DNA of 43,521 nt from a virus: positions 1 through 43,521 of IMG/VR virus record IMGVR_UViG_3300032224_000947. The stretch is one strand, 5' to 3'. Position 1 is the stretch's first letter; each line of letters begins with the position of its first letter. The translations under genes and the position numbers were made by a program. Positions 6,851 through 12,969 of the stretch are shown piece after piece. The notes beneath the pieces are model-generated. The model was given only the letters and a program-made list of their open reading frames with translations. It had not been told where the DNA came from and searched no databases.

Positions 6851-7042
6851 ATGATAATTAAACGAGAACAATGTAAAGTAGATTCAATAACCACTAAATA
6901 TGATGGTGAGGAATATACATACACCGAATGGACATTTGATAATAATACAGTGGATTGGGAAGTGACAGATGAATATGGGACAGTAGTTCACGATGATAGA
7001 ATTATCAATTTTATGGCGGATGAATATGAAGAAACACTATAA
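6851..7042 (+). CDS. Hypothetical acidic protein, 63 aa
   Basis: Starts MIIKREQCKVDSITTKYDGE. A short beta-rich acidic protein with a 'Y-T-E-W ... D-x-x-x-x-x-F' pattern. The next gene (73 aa) has a similar arrangement (YKEW, then an acidic 'DD...I.EFV' tail), so the two may be diverged duplicates. The likeness is weak. First of three genes. Confidence 0.6.
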   Translation: MIIKREQCKVDSITTKYDGEEYTYTEWTFDNNTVDWEVTDEYGTVVHDDRIINFMADEYEETL

Positions 7043-7061
7043 TTAAAAAACACATAATAAA

Positions 7062-7283
7062 ATGGAACTATTGAAGCATGAAGTTTATTCACAGGCAATT
7101 GAAAACACTTACACAATCAACCACCCAACAGAAGGGGTATTGATCTATAAAGAATGGATTGATAGTGATGGTGGAAAATGCCTTGATTTTATTTTACGAA
7201 GTAAGGACGGCTATGAGATTGATGATGCAGTGTTAGTAGAAGAAATTCAGGAATTTGTAGATAATTTAGAAACAAACAAATAA
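7062..7283 (+). CDS. Hypothetical acidic protein, 73 aa
   Basis: Starts MELLKHEVYSQAIENTYTIN. A beta-rich first half (GVLIYKEWIDSDGG) and a helical acidic C-terminus. It resembles the preceding 63-aa protein in the order of its parts. Cotranscribed with its neighbours, 19 bp gap. Function unknown. Confidence 0.6.
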   Translation: MELLKHEVYSQAIENTYTINHPTEGVLIYKEWIDSDGGKCLDFILRSKDGYEIDDAVLVEEIQEFVDNLETNK

Positions 7284-7289
7284 TAATAT

Positions 7290-7469
7290 ATGAACGCGGA
7301 TATTCACTTCACAGACGACCAAGGTAATGAATTTTATGTTGGGATAAGAAAGGGCGAGGTAAGTCAAGTTTGGAAAAATAAAATGGACATAACCGATGTT
7401 AGAACTTATTTTGAAGAATTATACTTTACAGAACCTAACCATGGTATGTTTATAGATGGTGATGAATAG
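7290..7469 (+). CDS. Hypothetical acidic protein, 59 aa
   Basis: A frame from the ATG at 7290, MNADIHFTDDQGNEFYVGIR, begins 6 bp after the previous stop and ends 9 bp before a clear terminator hairpin. It therefore completes the three-gene unit. It has high Asp/Glu content like its neighbours and no recognised domain. Confidence 0.6.
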   Translation: MNADIHFTDDQGNEFYVGIRKGEVSQVWKNKMDITDVRTYFEELYFTEPNHGMFIDGDE

Positions 7470-7478
7470 GAGAAAGAA

Positions 7479-7503
7479 ATGGGTAAATAATACCCATATT
7501 TTT
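7479..7503 (+). terminator. Intrinsic terminator
   Basis: ATGGGTA 7479-7485 pairs with TACCCAT 7491-7497 (loop AATAA), followed by a T-run. Confidence 0.8.
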
Positions 7504-7506
7504 AAT

Positions 7507-7555
7507 CCTAGACTCCTAAGTTAACGATATTATCTTTATAGTATAAATTAAAAAC
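7507..7555 (+). promoter_or_regulatory. CCTA-type early promoter 11
   Basis: CCTA at 7507, TATCTTTA at 7531. Within the exact 60-bp repeat shared with promoter 6. Confidence 0.75.
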
Positions 7556-7562
7556 ATATAAT

Positions 7563-7787
7563 ATGGAACAATTAAAAGCATGGGTAGATGAGAACATGAA
7601 TAAATTCTCACAATTAGATGAAAGTGAAATAGAGGAACTTAACCCTGACTATTTAGATAATAACATAGTTAAGGAGTTAAAGACTAAACATGATTGTTTC
7701 AAACCATTTCTACATAATGGCATAGCAGTATATTACTATGACGGAGTAGTATGTGTAGAGAACATGGACGCGGATGAGGAAGAATAA
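7563..7787 (+). CDS. Hypothetical acidic protein, 74 aa
   Basis: Starts MEQLKAWVDENMNKFSQLDE and ends in an acidic NMDADEEE tail. Helical first half, short strand pair (GIAVYYYDGVVCVE) in the second. Monocistronic between promoter 11 and a terminator. Not recognised. Confidence 0.6.
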   Translation: MEQLKAWVDENMNKFSQLDESEIEELNPDYLDNNIVKELKTKHDCFKPFLHNGIAVYYYDGVVCVENMDADEEE

Positions 7788-7791
7788 ATGT

Positions 7792-7821
7792 TTAGGGTGC
7801 TAACACAGCACCCTAACTTTT
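7792..7821 (+). terminator. Intrinsic terminator
   Basis: TTAGGGTGC 7792-7800 pairs with GCACCCTAA 7808-7816, followed by CTTTT. Confidence 0.88.
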
Positions 7822-7824
7822 ATA

Positions 7825-7873
7825 CCTAGACTTTTAAGTATTATACATTATCTTTATAGTATAAATTAAAAAC
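7825..7873 (+). promoter_or_regulatory. CCTA-type early promoter 12
   Basis: CCTA at 7825, TATCTTTA at 7849; the start codon follows only 2 bp after the conserved block. Confidence 0.75.
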
Positions 7874-7875
7874 AT

Positions 7876-8142
7876 ATGAGTAAAAAAATCAAAATCGAAC
7901 CACACCAAACAAGACGTATCACAGAACACAAAATGGCCTACGACTTAGGTTCACTAATCGGAACTGTACAAGCAGTATTACAATACGATGCTGTTGATGA
8001 AACAGCGAAGCGTTCATTATTGAGAGTGTTACGTGAAATAGAAGATGGTGAGAGTGAGTATAGTAAGTCCCGTATTGTTAAGTTAGAACAGTTAGCGGCT
8101 GAGAAAGGATTTGAATATTATATCCAAGACTCTCAATCCTAG
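7876..8142 (+). CDS. Hypothetical helical protein, 88 aa
   Basis: Starts MSKKIKIEPHQTRRITEHKM. Largely helical with a basic N-terminus and alternating charges. The stop codon TAG (8140-8142) is itself part of the next promoter's CCTAG box, so gene end and promoter are fused. Function unknown. Confidence 0.6.
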   Translation: MSKKIKIEPHQTRRITEHKMAYDLGSLIGTVQAVLQYDAVDETAKRSLLRVLREIEDGESEYSKSRIVKLEQLAAEKGFEYYIQDSQS

Positions 8143-8184
8143 ATAAATAGGAGGATTATTATATCTTTATAGTATAAATTAAAA
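8138..8184 (+). promoter_or_regulatory. CCTA-type early promoter 13, containing a stop codon
   Basis: CCTA at 8138, TATCTTTA at 8162. The TAG of CCTAG terminates the preceding gene. Confidence 0.75.
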
Positions 8185-8212
8185 TAATAAAACACATAAA
8201 AAACAACACAAC

Positions 8213-8578
8213 ATGGGTAAATTAAAACAGTACGAAATTGAAGCAATCATTAGTACCATTTATGATCAAGTCTTAAACACAAATAAAAATAAAAGACGAG
8301 ACGAGTTCACACCTGCCGAAGCCAAATTATCAAAACTAATTAAACAGGAAAAAGAAGCGTACGCGATCGCATATAAATTGTCCAAAAAGAGACAGAACTT
8401 ATCGAATGAGTTAAGTAATGAATTGAACGCGTATTATTGTAGCGTAGCAGAAAAATTTCAACCAAAACAAAACTTAAATAGATTAGAAATTAGAAATAAA
8501 CTAATCTTATCACAAATTAGCCCAGACGCTAACATAGATCAAATTATTAAAGATATAGTTGAAACTTACACTAAATAA
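8213..8578 (+). CDS. Hypothetical helical protein, 121 aa
   Basis: Starts MGKLKQYEIEAIISTIYDQV. Rich in Lys, Glu, Asn and Leu, almost wholly helical, with heptad spacing in residues 40-75 that suggests a coiled coil. No motif. First of two genes in the unit, following an unusually long leader. Confidence 0.6.
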   Translation: MGKLKQYEIEAIISTIYDQVLNTNKNKRRDEFTPAEAKLSKLIKQEKEAYAIAYKLSKKRQNLSNELSNELNAYYCSVAEKFQPKQNLNRLEIRNKLILSQISPDANIDQIIKDIVETYTK

Positions 8579-8586
8579 CATAAAAT

Positions 8587-8805
8587 ATGACACAACAGTA
8601 CGTTATTGACACATTAGCAAAAAACGGATTCACATCTGAACACTATGACCAAGGAATGGAAATGGGTAGTGAGGAGTGGATGGATATAGTAGAAACCATA
8701 ACAGGAAAGAACCCGTATGACGACTCCGTATTGACAGAGGACGATAATAAAATGATATGGGAGTTTCAAGTAGTAATGGGTGAGTTAGGTATTGAATGTT
8801 GGTAA
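8587..8805 (+). CDS. Hypothetical acidic protein, 72 aa
   Basis: Starts MTQQYVIDTLAKNGFTSEHY. Acidic, with two helical blocks separated by GKNPYDDSVLTEDD. It lies 8 bp after the 121-aa gene and is therefore cotranscribed. Unknown function. Confidence 0.6.
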   Translation: MTQQYVIDTLAKNGFTSEHYDQGMEMGSEEWMDIVETITGKNPYDDSVLTEDDNKMIWEFQVVMGELGIECW

Positions 8806-8822
8806 ATGCTTTAATTTTTATA

Positions 8823-8870
8823 CCTAGATTAAAAAGCAAACTATATTATCTTTATAGTATAATTAAAAAA
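8823..8870 (+). promoter_or_regulatory. CCTA-type early promoter 14
   Basis: CCTA at 8823, TATCTTTA at 8847. The tail is shortened to AGTATAATTAAA. Confidence 0.72.
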
Positions 8871-8878
8871 TAATAATA

Positions 8879-9217
8879 ATGAAAGTTTATTCACCACAAC
8901 CGAACAATGAATTGTTCAAAGTAACTAACTTAAAAGCGTTCACAACAAAACGTTTAACTAAATCACATCCAATGTGGGATGTATTAGATAAAATCGCAAC
9001 ACACTTAAAAATAAATGATGAACCATTAACAAAAATATATGGTCACATATACTTTAATGAAAGTGGAGGCGGTTTTAATGAACAAGACCAAACATTATAT
9101 GTGTATGTAGCAGGTGATAGTGAAGTGAGCATTACTAAATCATTAACAACATTTAGTGAAGGGTATCAAAGTAAAAGTGGATGGGGCATTAAGAAATGGA
9201 ATGAAATAAAACCATAA
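8879..9217 (+). CDS. Hypothetical protein, 112 aa
   Basis: Starts MKVYSPQPNNELFKVTNLKA. Basic with regular beta-strand patterning in the second half (QTLYVYVAGDSEVSITKS). No catalytic motif. Monocistronic between promoters 14 and 15. Not recognised. Confidence 0.6.
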   Translation: MKVYSPQPNNELFKVTNLKAFTTKRLTKSHPMWDVLDKIATHLKINDEPLTKIYGHIYFNESGGGFNEQDQTLYVYVAGDSEVSITKSLTTFSEGYQSKSGWGIKKWNEIKP

Positions 9218-9225
9218 CTTTAACA

Positions 9226-9274
9226 CCTAGACTAAGGAATATATTGTATTATCTTTATAGTATAAATTAAAAAC
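9226..9274 (+). promoter_or_regulatory. CCTA-type early promoter 15
   Basis: CCTA at 9226, TATCTTTA at 9250. Confidence 0.75.
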
Positions 9275-9284
9275 ATATAATAAT

Positions 9285-9479
9285 ATGAAGTATTACGTAA
9301 CAGAAATTATCCCAGCTATAATTGTTAGAAAATATGTTGTGGAAGCAGAAACAGAATCGGAAGCAGTTGAATTAGTATGTGAGGGAGGTAAAGGATGGTA
9401 TAAAGAAACTATTGAGGAATACCAAGGCGATGCCGAGTTTGTGGCGCGTGAAAGTTTTGAAATGGATAACCAAAAATAG
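9285..9479 (+). CDS. Hypothetical protein, 64 aa, DpnD/PcfM-like layout
   Basis: Starts MKYYVTEIIPAIIVRKYVVE. The order strand - 'EAETESEAVELV' helix - strand is that of very small proteins of the DpnD/PcfM type, a class of short phage and plasmid proteins with unknown role. This is a resemblance in layout only. Monocistronic. Confidence 0.6.
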   Translation: MKYYVTEIIPAIIVRKYVVEAETESEAVELVCEGGKGWYKETIEEYQGDAEFVARESFEMDNQK

Positions 9480-9483
9480 TAAT

Positions 9484-9530
9484 CCTAGATTCTTAAGTAG
9501 TATATAATATCTTTATAGTATAATAATAAA
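9484..9530 (+). promoter_or_regulatory. CCTA-type early promoter 16
   Basis: CCTA at 9484, 4 bp after the preceding stop; TATCTTTA at 9508. Confidence 0.72.
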
Positions 9531-9540
9531 ATATAATAAA

Positions 9541-9771
9541 ATGGTACAATTAAAACAGGGCATTACAGGATTCATTTATGACTCATCTAACGGGAACATA
9601 AAAAACATAACTACAACAGAAGTAGATATGAAAACAGTGAAACAGATGTTAGATGAGGATGATGTGTATATTACTGACCAAGACGCAAATGAATTGTTTA
9701 TGTTTGAAAGTGAAGAATCATTACAGAACAGCTATGAAAAATTATATGAAGTGTTGGAATGGGTAGATTAA
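9541..9771 (+). CDS. Hypothetical acidic protein, 76 aa
   Basis: Starts MVQLKQGITGFIYDSSNGNI. A short beta pair, then an acidic helical region with repeated Asp-Glu. No recognised family. Monocistronic between promoters 16 and 17. Confidence 0.6.
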   Translation: MVQLKQGITGFIYDSSNGNIKNITTTEVDMKTVKQMLDEDDVYITDQDANELFMFESEESLQNSYEKLYEVLEWVD

Positions 9772-9792
9772 AAAATAACCTTAACTTTCAAT

Positions 9793-9838
9793 CCTAGACT
9801 CAAAAACAGAATATAATATCTTTATAGTATAAGAAAAA
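9793..9838 (+). promoter_or_regulatory. CCTA-type early promoter 17
   Basis: CCTA at 9793, TATCTTTA at 9817. The downstream tail is degenerate (AGTATAAGAAAAAA). Confidence 0.72.
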
Positions 9839-9861
9839 ATAATAATTAAAATAATAATTAC

Positions 9862-10074
9862 ATGACAATTTCAGAACTAATTCAAAACTTAACAGAATTA
9901 AAAGCAGAATTCGGTGACATGGAAGTAGTATTATCGGTAAATGACCATACCGACTACACATACAATTTTGAACACCCCGGATTTGATATCGGACCGGTAT
10001 ATGATGAAGAATTTGAGAGTGAAGATGAAGACGGGAATGAAATTGATTATTGTGTATGTGAAATTAGTATATAA
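9862..10074 (+). CDS. Small acidic protein, 70 aa, MTxxxL family
   Basis: Starts MTISELIQNLTELKAEFGDM, then EVVLSVNDHTDYTY, an Asp/Glu-rich loop and a C-terminal strand CVCEISI. The pattern 'MTxxELixxLxxLxxxxGDxEVxxS' matches a common phage/bacterial family of unknown function and parallels the protein at 5467. First of a two-gene unit. Confidence 0.65.
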   Translation: MTISELIQNLTELKAEFGDMEVVLSVNDHTDYTYNFEHPGFDIGPVYDEEFESEDEDGNEIDYCVCEISI

Positions 10075-10089
10075 TATAGGAGAATAACC

Positions 10090-10317
10090 ATGAAAGAACA
10101 AAACATGACCCCGGTTGAGTGGTTAGTAGATAGATGGATTGAACGTGGTACATTAGACCACTATGACATAAATGAAGCTAAATTAATGGAGCAAAAAACA
10201 ATAACCAATTATAACAAACGGAGTGAATACATTTTAACGAATATCGAGTTAGTTATTTTAGGTGCGCTTATAACCATTATAGGAGTGTTAATATCGATTT
10301 TAATTGTGTTGTCATAA
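10090..10317 (+). CDS. Tail-anchored small membrane protein, 75 aa
   Basis: Starts MKEQNMTPVEWLVDRWIERG. The C-terminal 25 residues (ELVILGALITIIGVLISIL...) form one membrane helix, so it is probably C-terminally anchored in the inner membrane with about 45 cytoplasmic residues. Unusually for this genome a Shine-Dalgarno-like AGGAG lies at 10079-10083, just before the start. No homologue is recognised. Confidence 0.65.
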   Translation: MKEQNMTPVEWLVDRWIERGTLDHYDINEAKLMEQKTITNYNKRSEYILTNIELVILGALITIIGVLISILIVLS

Positions 10318-10318
10318 T

Positions 10319-10548
10319 AAAATGTTTAATAATTTTAATAAACATATGTGACAAACATATGTGAGTATGTTATAGGGAGACTATGTGGTGTGGTGGGTAT
10401 GTGATGAACGGGTGATGGATGGGTGATATGGAGTGTTGTGGTCGGGACTTGATATCACCTGTTCAGAACAGATCTTAACCATAACAAAAAATATATACAA
10501 AAATAAAAAAACCAAAACAAAAAAATAAAAAAACCAAAAAATTTTTAA
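10319..10548 (+). other. Non-coding stretch with direct repeats and a palindrome
   Basis: No gene of convincing length. AAACATATGTGA occurs at 10340-10351 and again at 10353-10364. A G/T-rich, C-poor segment with repeated GGGTGAT follows (about 10365-10450). Then comes the perfect 13-base inverted repeat CTGTTC-A-GAACAG at 10459-10471, operator-like in form. Last is an A-rich tract in which AAAAATAAAAAAACCAAAA appears twice (about 10499-10540). The arrangement suggests a regulatory or replication-origin element; this is inference. Confidence 0.5.
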
Positions 10549-10595
10549 CCTAGATAAAGGGGTGAGTTAATATATCTTTATAGTATAAATTTAAT
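10549..10595 (+). promoter_or_regulatory. CCTA-type early promoter 18
   Basis: CCTA at 10549, TATCTTTA at 10573. It precedes a 22-codon frame. Confidence 0.72.
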
Positions 10596-10605
10596 AAATA
10601 ATAAT

Positions 10606-10674
10606 ATGAAAAAAGTATTGACCTGGGCTGAATTAGAAAAAATAGAGGAATTTTACCAAGACTTTCAGCCCTAG
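10606..10674 (+). CDS. Very short peptide gene, 22 aa
   Basis: ATG at 10606 reads MKKVLTWAELEKIEEFYQDF and two more residues, ending at the TAG inside the next CCTAG box (10672-10674). It sits alone between two promoters at the same distance from promoter 18 as full genes are from theirs, which supports real expression. Alternatively it is a remnant of a deleted gene. Confidence 0.4.
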   Translation: MKKVLTWAELEKIEEFYQDFQP

Positions 10675-10716
10675 ATAAATAGGGAAATAGTATTATCTTT
10701 ATAGTATAAATTAAAT
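10670..10716 (+). promoter_or_regulatory. CCTA-type early promoter 19, containing a stop codon
   Basis: CCTA at 10670, TATCTTTA at 10694. The TAG of CCTAG ends the 22-aa frame. Confidence 0.72.
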
Positions 10717-10724
10717 TAACACAC

Positions 10725-10931
10725 ATGATTAAAATTAGTGATTTAGGGCCCGGATACAGCATATTCGGAAACAAAGGAAATGTATGGAGCAACACAGCAC
10801 ACGCCTACAAAAGTGGAGTAGGTAATGTATGTGGCACACCAGCACTATCAAATAATTGGGCTAGGATAGAAGGGCTAACGCATGTAGGGTGCCCGGAGTG
10901 TATAGAGAAATTAAAAGAAAATAACCATTAA
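10725..10931 (+). CDS. Small putative zinc-binding protein, 68 aa
   Basis: Starts MIKISDLGPGYSIFGNKGNV. Residues about 36-60 hold Cys-Gly-Thr, then a His followed by Gly-Cys-Pro-Glu-Cys. This is a 'CG...H.GCPEC' arrangement typical of very short phage proteins in which a CxxC pair and an upstream Cys/His bind zinc. A nucleic-acid or protein-binding role is possible. Monocistronic. Confidence 0.6.
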   Translation: MIKISDLGPGYSIFGNKGNVWSNTAHAYKSGVGNVCGTPALSNNWARIEGLTHVGCPECIEKLKENNH

Positions 10932-10938
10932 TTTCATA

Positions 10939-10984
10939 CCTAGGTAAATAGGAGGATTATTATATCTTTATAGTATAAATTTTA
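10939..10984 (+). promoter_or_regulatory. CCTA-type early promoter 20
   Basis: CCTA at 10939, TATCTTTA at 10963. The spacer AAATAGGAGGATTATTATA is shared with promoter 13. Confidence 0.72.
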
Positions 10985-11004
10985 ATAATAAATAAATAAG
11001 AGTT

Positions 11005-11253
11005 ATGAACAAAAACACAGCATTACTTAACAAGATCACAGCACAACTACCTGGACAAGAAAGAGAATTTTTAGAGTTCATGGGCGGTGAGGCTAATTCA
11101 TTTATTGATTGGAGTAAGAAGAGTATGGAAGAATTATTAAATAGTTTTATTGAGTTCGAGGAGGACAACAATGGAATGGAGTTAGATGAAGACACCATGG
11201 ACCAAGTATTAGAAATATATATTCCAGGATTTATTAGTGGTGAGGGGTTTTAA
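11005..11253 (+). CDS. Hypothetical acidic helical protein, 82 aa
   Basis: Starts MNKNTALLNKITAQLPGQER. Helical throughout with strongly acidic second half (EEDNNGMELDEDTMDQ). Monocistronic. Its stop codon lies in the loop of a GGGGTT/AACCCC hairpin. Unknown. Confidence 0.6.
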   Translation: MNKNTALLNKITAQLPGQEREFLEFMGGEANSFIDWSKKSMEELLNSFIEFEEDNNGMELDEDTMDQVLEIYIPGFISGEGF

Positions 11254-11257
11254 CCCC
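11244..11257 (+). terminator. Weak hairpin over the stop codon
   Basis: GGGGTT 11244-11249 and AACCCC 11252-11257. The T-run is poor (ACCTTTC), so termination is uncertain. Confidence 0.45.
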
Positions 11258-11268
11258 CACCTTTCATA

Positions 11269-11314
11269 CCTAGGTAGATAGGGAGATTATTATATTTTTA
11301 TAGTATAAAATAAA
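11269..11314 (+). promoter_or_regulatory. CCTA-type early promoter 21
   Basis: CCTA at 11269, TATTTTTA at 11293. Confidence 0.7.
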
Positions 11315-11318
11315 TTAT

Positions 11319-11489
11319 ATGAAAAACACAGACATAAAGGTTTTAATCATGTGCGTAGTAGCGTTTGTAATATCCACGTTAGGGATAGTAGTATCCCCTA
11401 CAATAATGTCACAAATATTTTTTGCCACTATTGATTTATTCATTGTTACTTTAATTATATTTTTATTGGGTGAGATTAAAAAACCATAA
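11319..11489 (+). CDS. Two-helix membrane protein, 56 aa
   Basis: The ATG at 11319 reads MKNTDIKVLIMCVVAFVIST. Two hydrophobic helices (about residues 8-28 and 32-50) are joined by a short turn, with a basic C-terminal end (GEIKKP). The size and topology suit a phage inner-membrane effector or holin-like peptide, but there is no family evidence. It stands alone between promoters 21 and 22. Confidence 0.6.
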   Translation: MKNTDIKVLIMCVVAFVISTLGIVVSPTIMSQIFFATIDLFIVTLIIFLLGEIKKP

Positions 11490-11497
11490 CTACTCAT

Positions 11498-11545
11498 CCT
11501 AGATTTTTAAGTGAGTTATTATATCTTTATAGTATAAATTAAAAA
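11498..11545 (+). promoter_or_regulatory. CCTA-type early promoter 22
   Basis: CCTA at 11498, TATCTTTA at 11522. Confidence 0.75.
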
Positions 11546-11555
11546 TATATAATAT

Positions 11556-11807
11556 ATGAAAATTAAAGTAATTAAAAACGGTTATTATGTAGCCGAAGAT
11601 TTAACAAATTTAGGTTTAGTTGATCAAGGTACATTAGATTCAAGTATAGCTCATACCTTAGTAATAGGTGATGTTTGGGTGAGAGATGAATATGAGGACG
11701 GACATGTATATTTTAAGTGTATTGAGGGTAAGTGGTGTAATGAGGAGAGTGATGGTTGGTGGAAGTATAAGGGTTATGAAGATTATTTTGAGGTTATTGA
11801 GGAATAA
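11556..11807 (+). CDS. Hypothetical aromatic acidic protein, 83 aa
   Basis: Starts MKIKVIKNGYYVAEDLTNLG. Beta-rich with many Trp and Tyr (GKWCNEESDGWWKYKGYEDYF). Codon use shifts inside the gene: the first half uses C normally, while the part from 11704 to the stop contains no C on the coding strand. Function unknown. Confidence 0.6.
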   Translation: MKIKVIKNGYYVAEDLTNLGLVDQGTLDSSIAHTLVIGDVWVRDEYEDGHVYFKCIEGKWCNEESDGWWKYKGYEDYFEVIEE

Positions 11808-11812
11808 ATTAT

Positions 11813-11840
11813 GTGGGGGTGTAAAATAAAACACCCCCAC
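11813..11840 (+). terminator. Strong hairpin, probable terminator
   Basis: GTGGGGGTGT 11813-11822 pairs with ACACCCCCAC 11831-11840. It is followed by TTAC, so the T-run is weak. Confidence 0.65.
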
Positions 11841-11847
11841 TTACATA

Positions 11848-11890
11848 CCTAGATTTTTAATTAAATTATATTATTTTTATAGTATAAATT
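11848..11890 (+). promoter_or_regulatory. CCTA-type early promoter 23
   Basis: CCTA at 11848, TATTTTTA at 11872. Confidence 0.72.
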
Positions 11891-11913
11891 TTAATAATAA
11901 ATAAATAAAAATT

Positions 11914-12159
11914 ATGTCACACCCACTTAAATCTATTTTTGCTCAAATCTCAACCCAGGTATTCACCATGAAAAGTGCGGCCGAGGCCAAACAATTTATA
12001 GCGGAGTTTGTAACTGAGAAGAAAATAAATGAAACTGATAAGGTTAGTATAATTAAAAATGTTAATGAATGCCCGAACATAACTAGAATCCAAAGCTATA
12101 TTTGTAATTCCTTATTAAAATATGAGGGAATGGGAATGAATAAGATAGGGAAGAAATAG
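11914..12159 (+). CDS. Hypothetical protein, 81 aa
   Basis: Starts MSHPLKSIFAQISTQVFTMK. Helical, near neutral to basic, ending GMGMNKIGKK. Normal C use, in contrast to the gene that follows. No motif recognised. Monocistronic. Confidence 0.6.
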   Translation: MSHPLKSIFAQISTQVFTMKSAAEAKQFIAEFVTEKKINETDKVSIIKNVNECPNITRIQSYICNSLLKYEGMGMNKIGKK

Positions 12160-12173
12160 CCCTAACTTATACA

Positions 12174-12220
12174 CCTAGGTTATTAAATAAATTATATTAT
12201 TTTTATATTAATAAAATAAA
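12174..12220 (+). promoter_or_regulatory. CCTA-type early promoter 24 (variant tail)
   Basis: CCTA at 12174, TATTTTTA at 12198. The tail is TATTAATAAAATAAATTAAT instead of the usual AGTATAAATTAAAA. Confidence 0.7.
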
Positions 12221-12243
12221 TTAATAATAAATAAATAAAAGTT

Positions 12244-12606
12244 ATGGAAAAGTTTAAAAAGGAAATTGAATTAAAGGGTGGTTTAGTAGGTATTAATAAA
12301 TTTGATAAGTTTATTTATGGTGAGTTAGAGATGAGGAGTGGTGGTGATTGGAATAATTATGATGAAGGTGATATAATAAGTTATGATTTTGAATTGTTAG
12401 AGAAGTGTGATGATGAGGAGTTGTGTTATATTGATGATTATAATTTAGGTTTAGAAGATGGAGATAAAGTATTGTTGAATGATTTAAAGGAGTATGTAGG
12501 TGAAGGTATTTGTTATGTTTTGTTTGGTGATGATGATAATTGGTATAATGTTGAGTTTAAAGGTGATGTGATGGTGGTTAGTTTTTTATGTATGGAGAAG
12601 TATTAA
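12244..12606 (+). CDS. Hypothetical acidic protein encoded without cytosine, 120 aa
   Basis: The coding strand from start to stop contains no C at all; the C-free run extends from 12176 to 12617. As a result the protein has no Ala, Pro, Thr, His or Gln and uses only AGT for Ser, TTA/TTG for Leu and AGG for its single Arg. It starts MEKFKKEIELKGGLVGINKF and is very acidic, with repeated Asp-Asp-Glu and Tyr. The reading frame is intact, is placed like its neighbours behind promoter 24, and ends before a clean terminator, so it looks functional. No family is recognised. Confidence 0.65.
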   Translation: MEKFKKEIELKGGLVGINKFDKFIYGELEMRSGGDWNNYDEGDIISYDFELLEKCDDEELCYIDDYNLGLEDGDKVLLNDLKEYVGEGICYVLFGDDDNWYNVEFKGDVMVVSFLCMEKY

Positions 12607-12611
12607 AATAA

Positions 12612-12635
12612 TGGGGGCAAATGCCCCCACTTTTT
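12612..12635 (+). terminator. Intrinsic terminator
   Basis: TGGGGGCA 12612-12619 pairs with TGCCCCCA 12622-12629, followed by CTTTTT. Confidence 0.9.
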
Positions 12636-12637
12636 AT

Positions 12638-12686
12638 CCTAGACTATTTAATAAAATATTATATTTTTATATTAATAAAATAAATT
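12638..12686 (+). promoter_or_regulatory. CCTA-type early promoter 25 (variant tail)
   Basis: CCTA at 12638, TATTTTTA at 12662, tail ATTAATAAAATAAATTAAT. Confidence 0.7.
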
Positions 12687-12706
12687 AATAATTAATAATT
12701 AAAATT

Positions 12707-12964
12707 ATGGCCAACAAAAAAGGTAGTTATGAATTGGTTAAAGAGGTAATAGTAGATTGTTATGGTGGTAGATTAGGGGAGTATGATGAAAGAGTAATGG
12801 ATGATTTTTATAAAACTTTTAAGGAAGGGGTAGATATTAGTAAGAAGGAGTGGAATGAGTTTTGTTGGAAGTATGTAGATGATAGTAGTGAGGGGTATTA
12901 TATTGATTTGAATTGGAAGTATATTATTAGTGGTGGTGATGAGAGTGTTTATGAGGAATGTTAA
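12707..12964 (+). CDS. Hypothetical acidic protein from C-poor gene, 85 aa
   Basis: Only four C residues occur on the coding strand: three in the first nine bases after ATGG and one at 12816. The run 12817-12974 has none. It starts MANKKGSYELVKEVIVDCYG and is rich in Asp, Glu, Tyr, Trp and Lys, with one Ala, one Thr and no Pro, His or Gln. Composition resembles the C-free gene before it, but the sequences do not obviously align. Function unknown. Confidence 0.65.
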   Translation: MANKKGSYELVKEVIVDCYGGRLGEYDERVMDDFYKTFKEGVDISKKEWNEFCWKYVDDSSEGYYIDLNWKYIISGGDESVYEEC

Positions 12965-12969
12965 ATTAA

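Noticed and set aside
5411-8142. TAG reassignment (alternative genetic code)
   Set aside because: TAG ends several genes at sensible places, and large structural genes read normally with all three stops.
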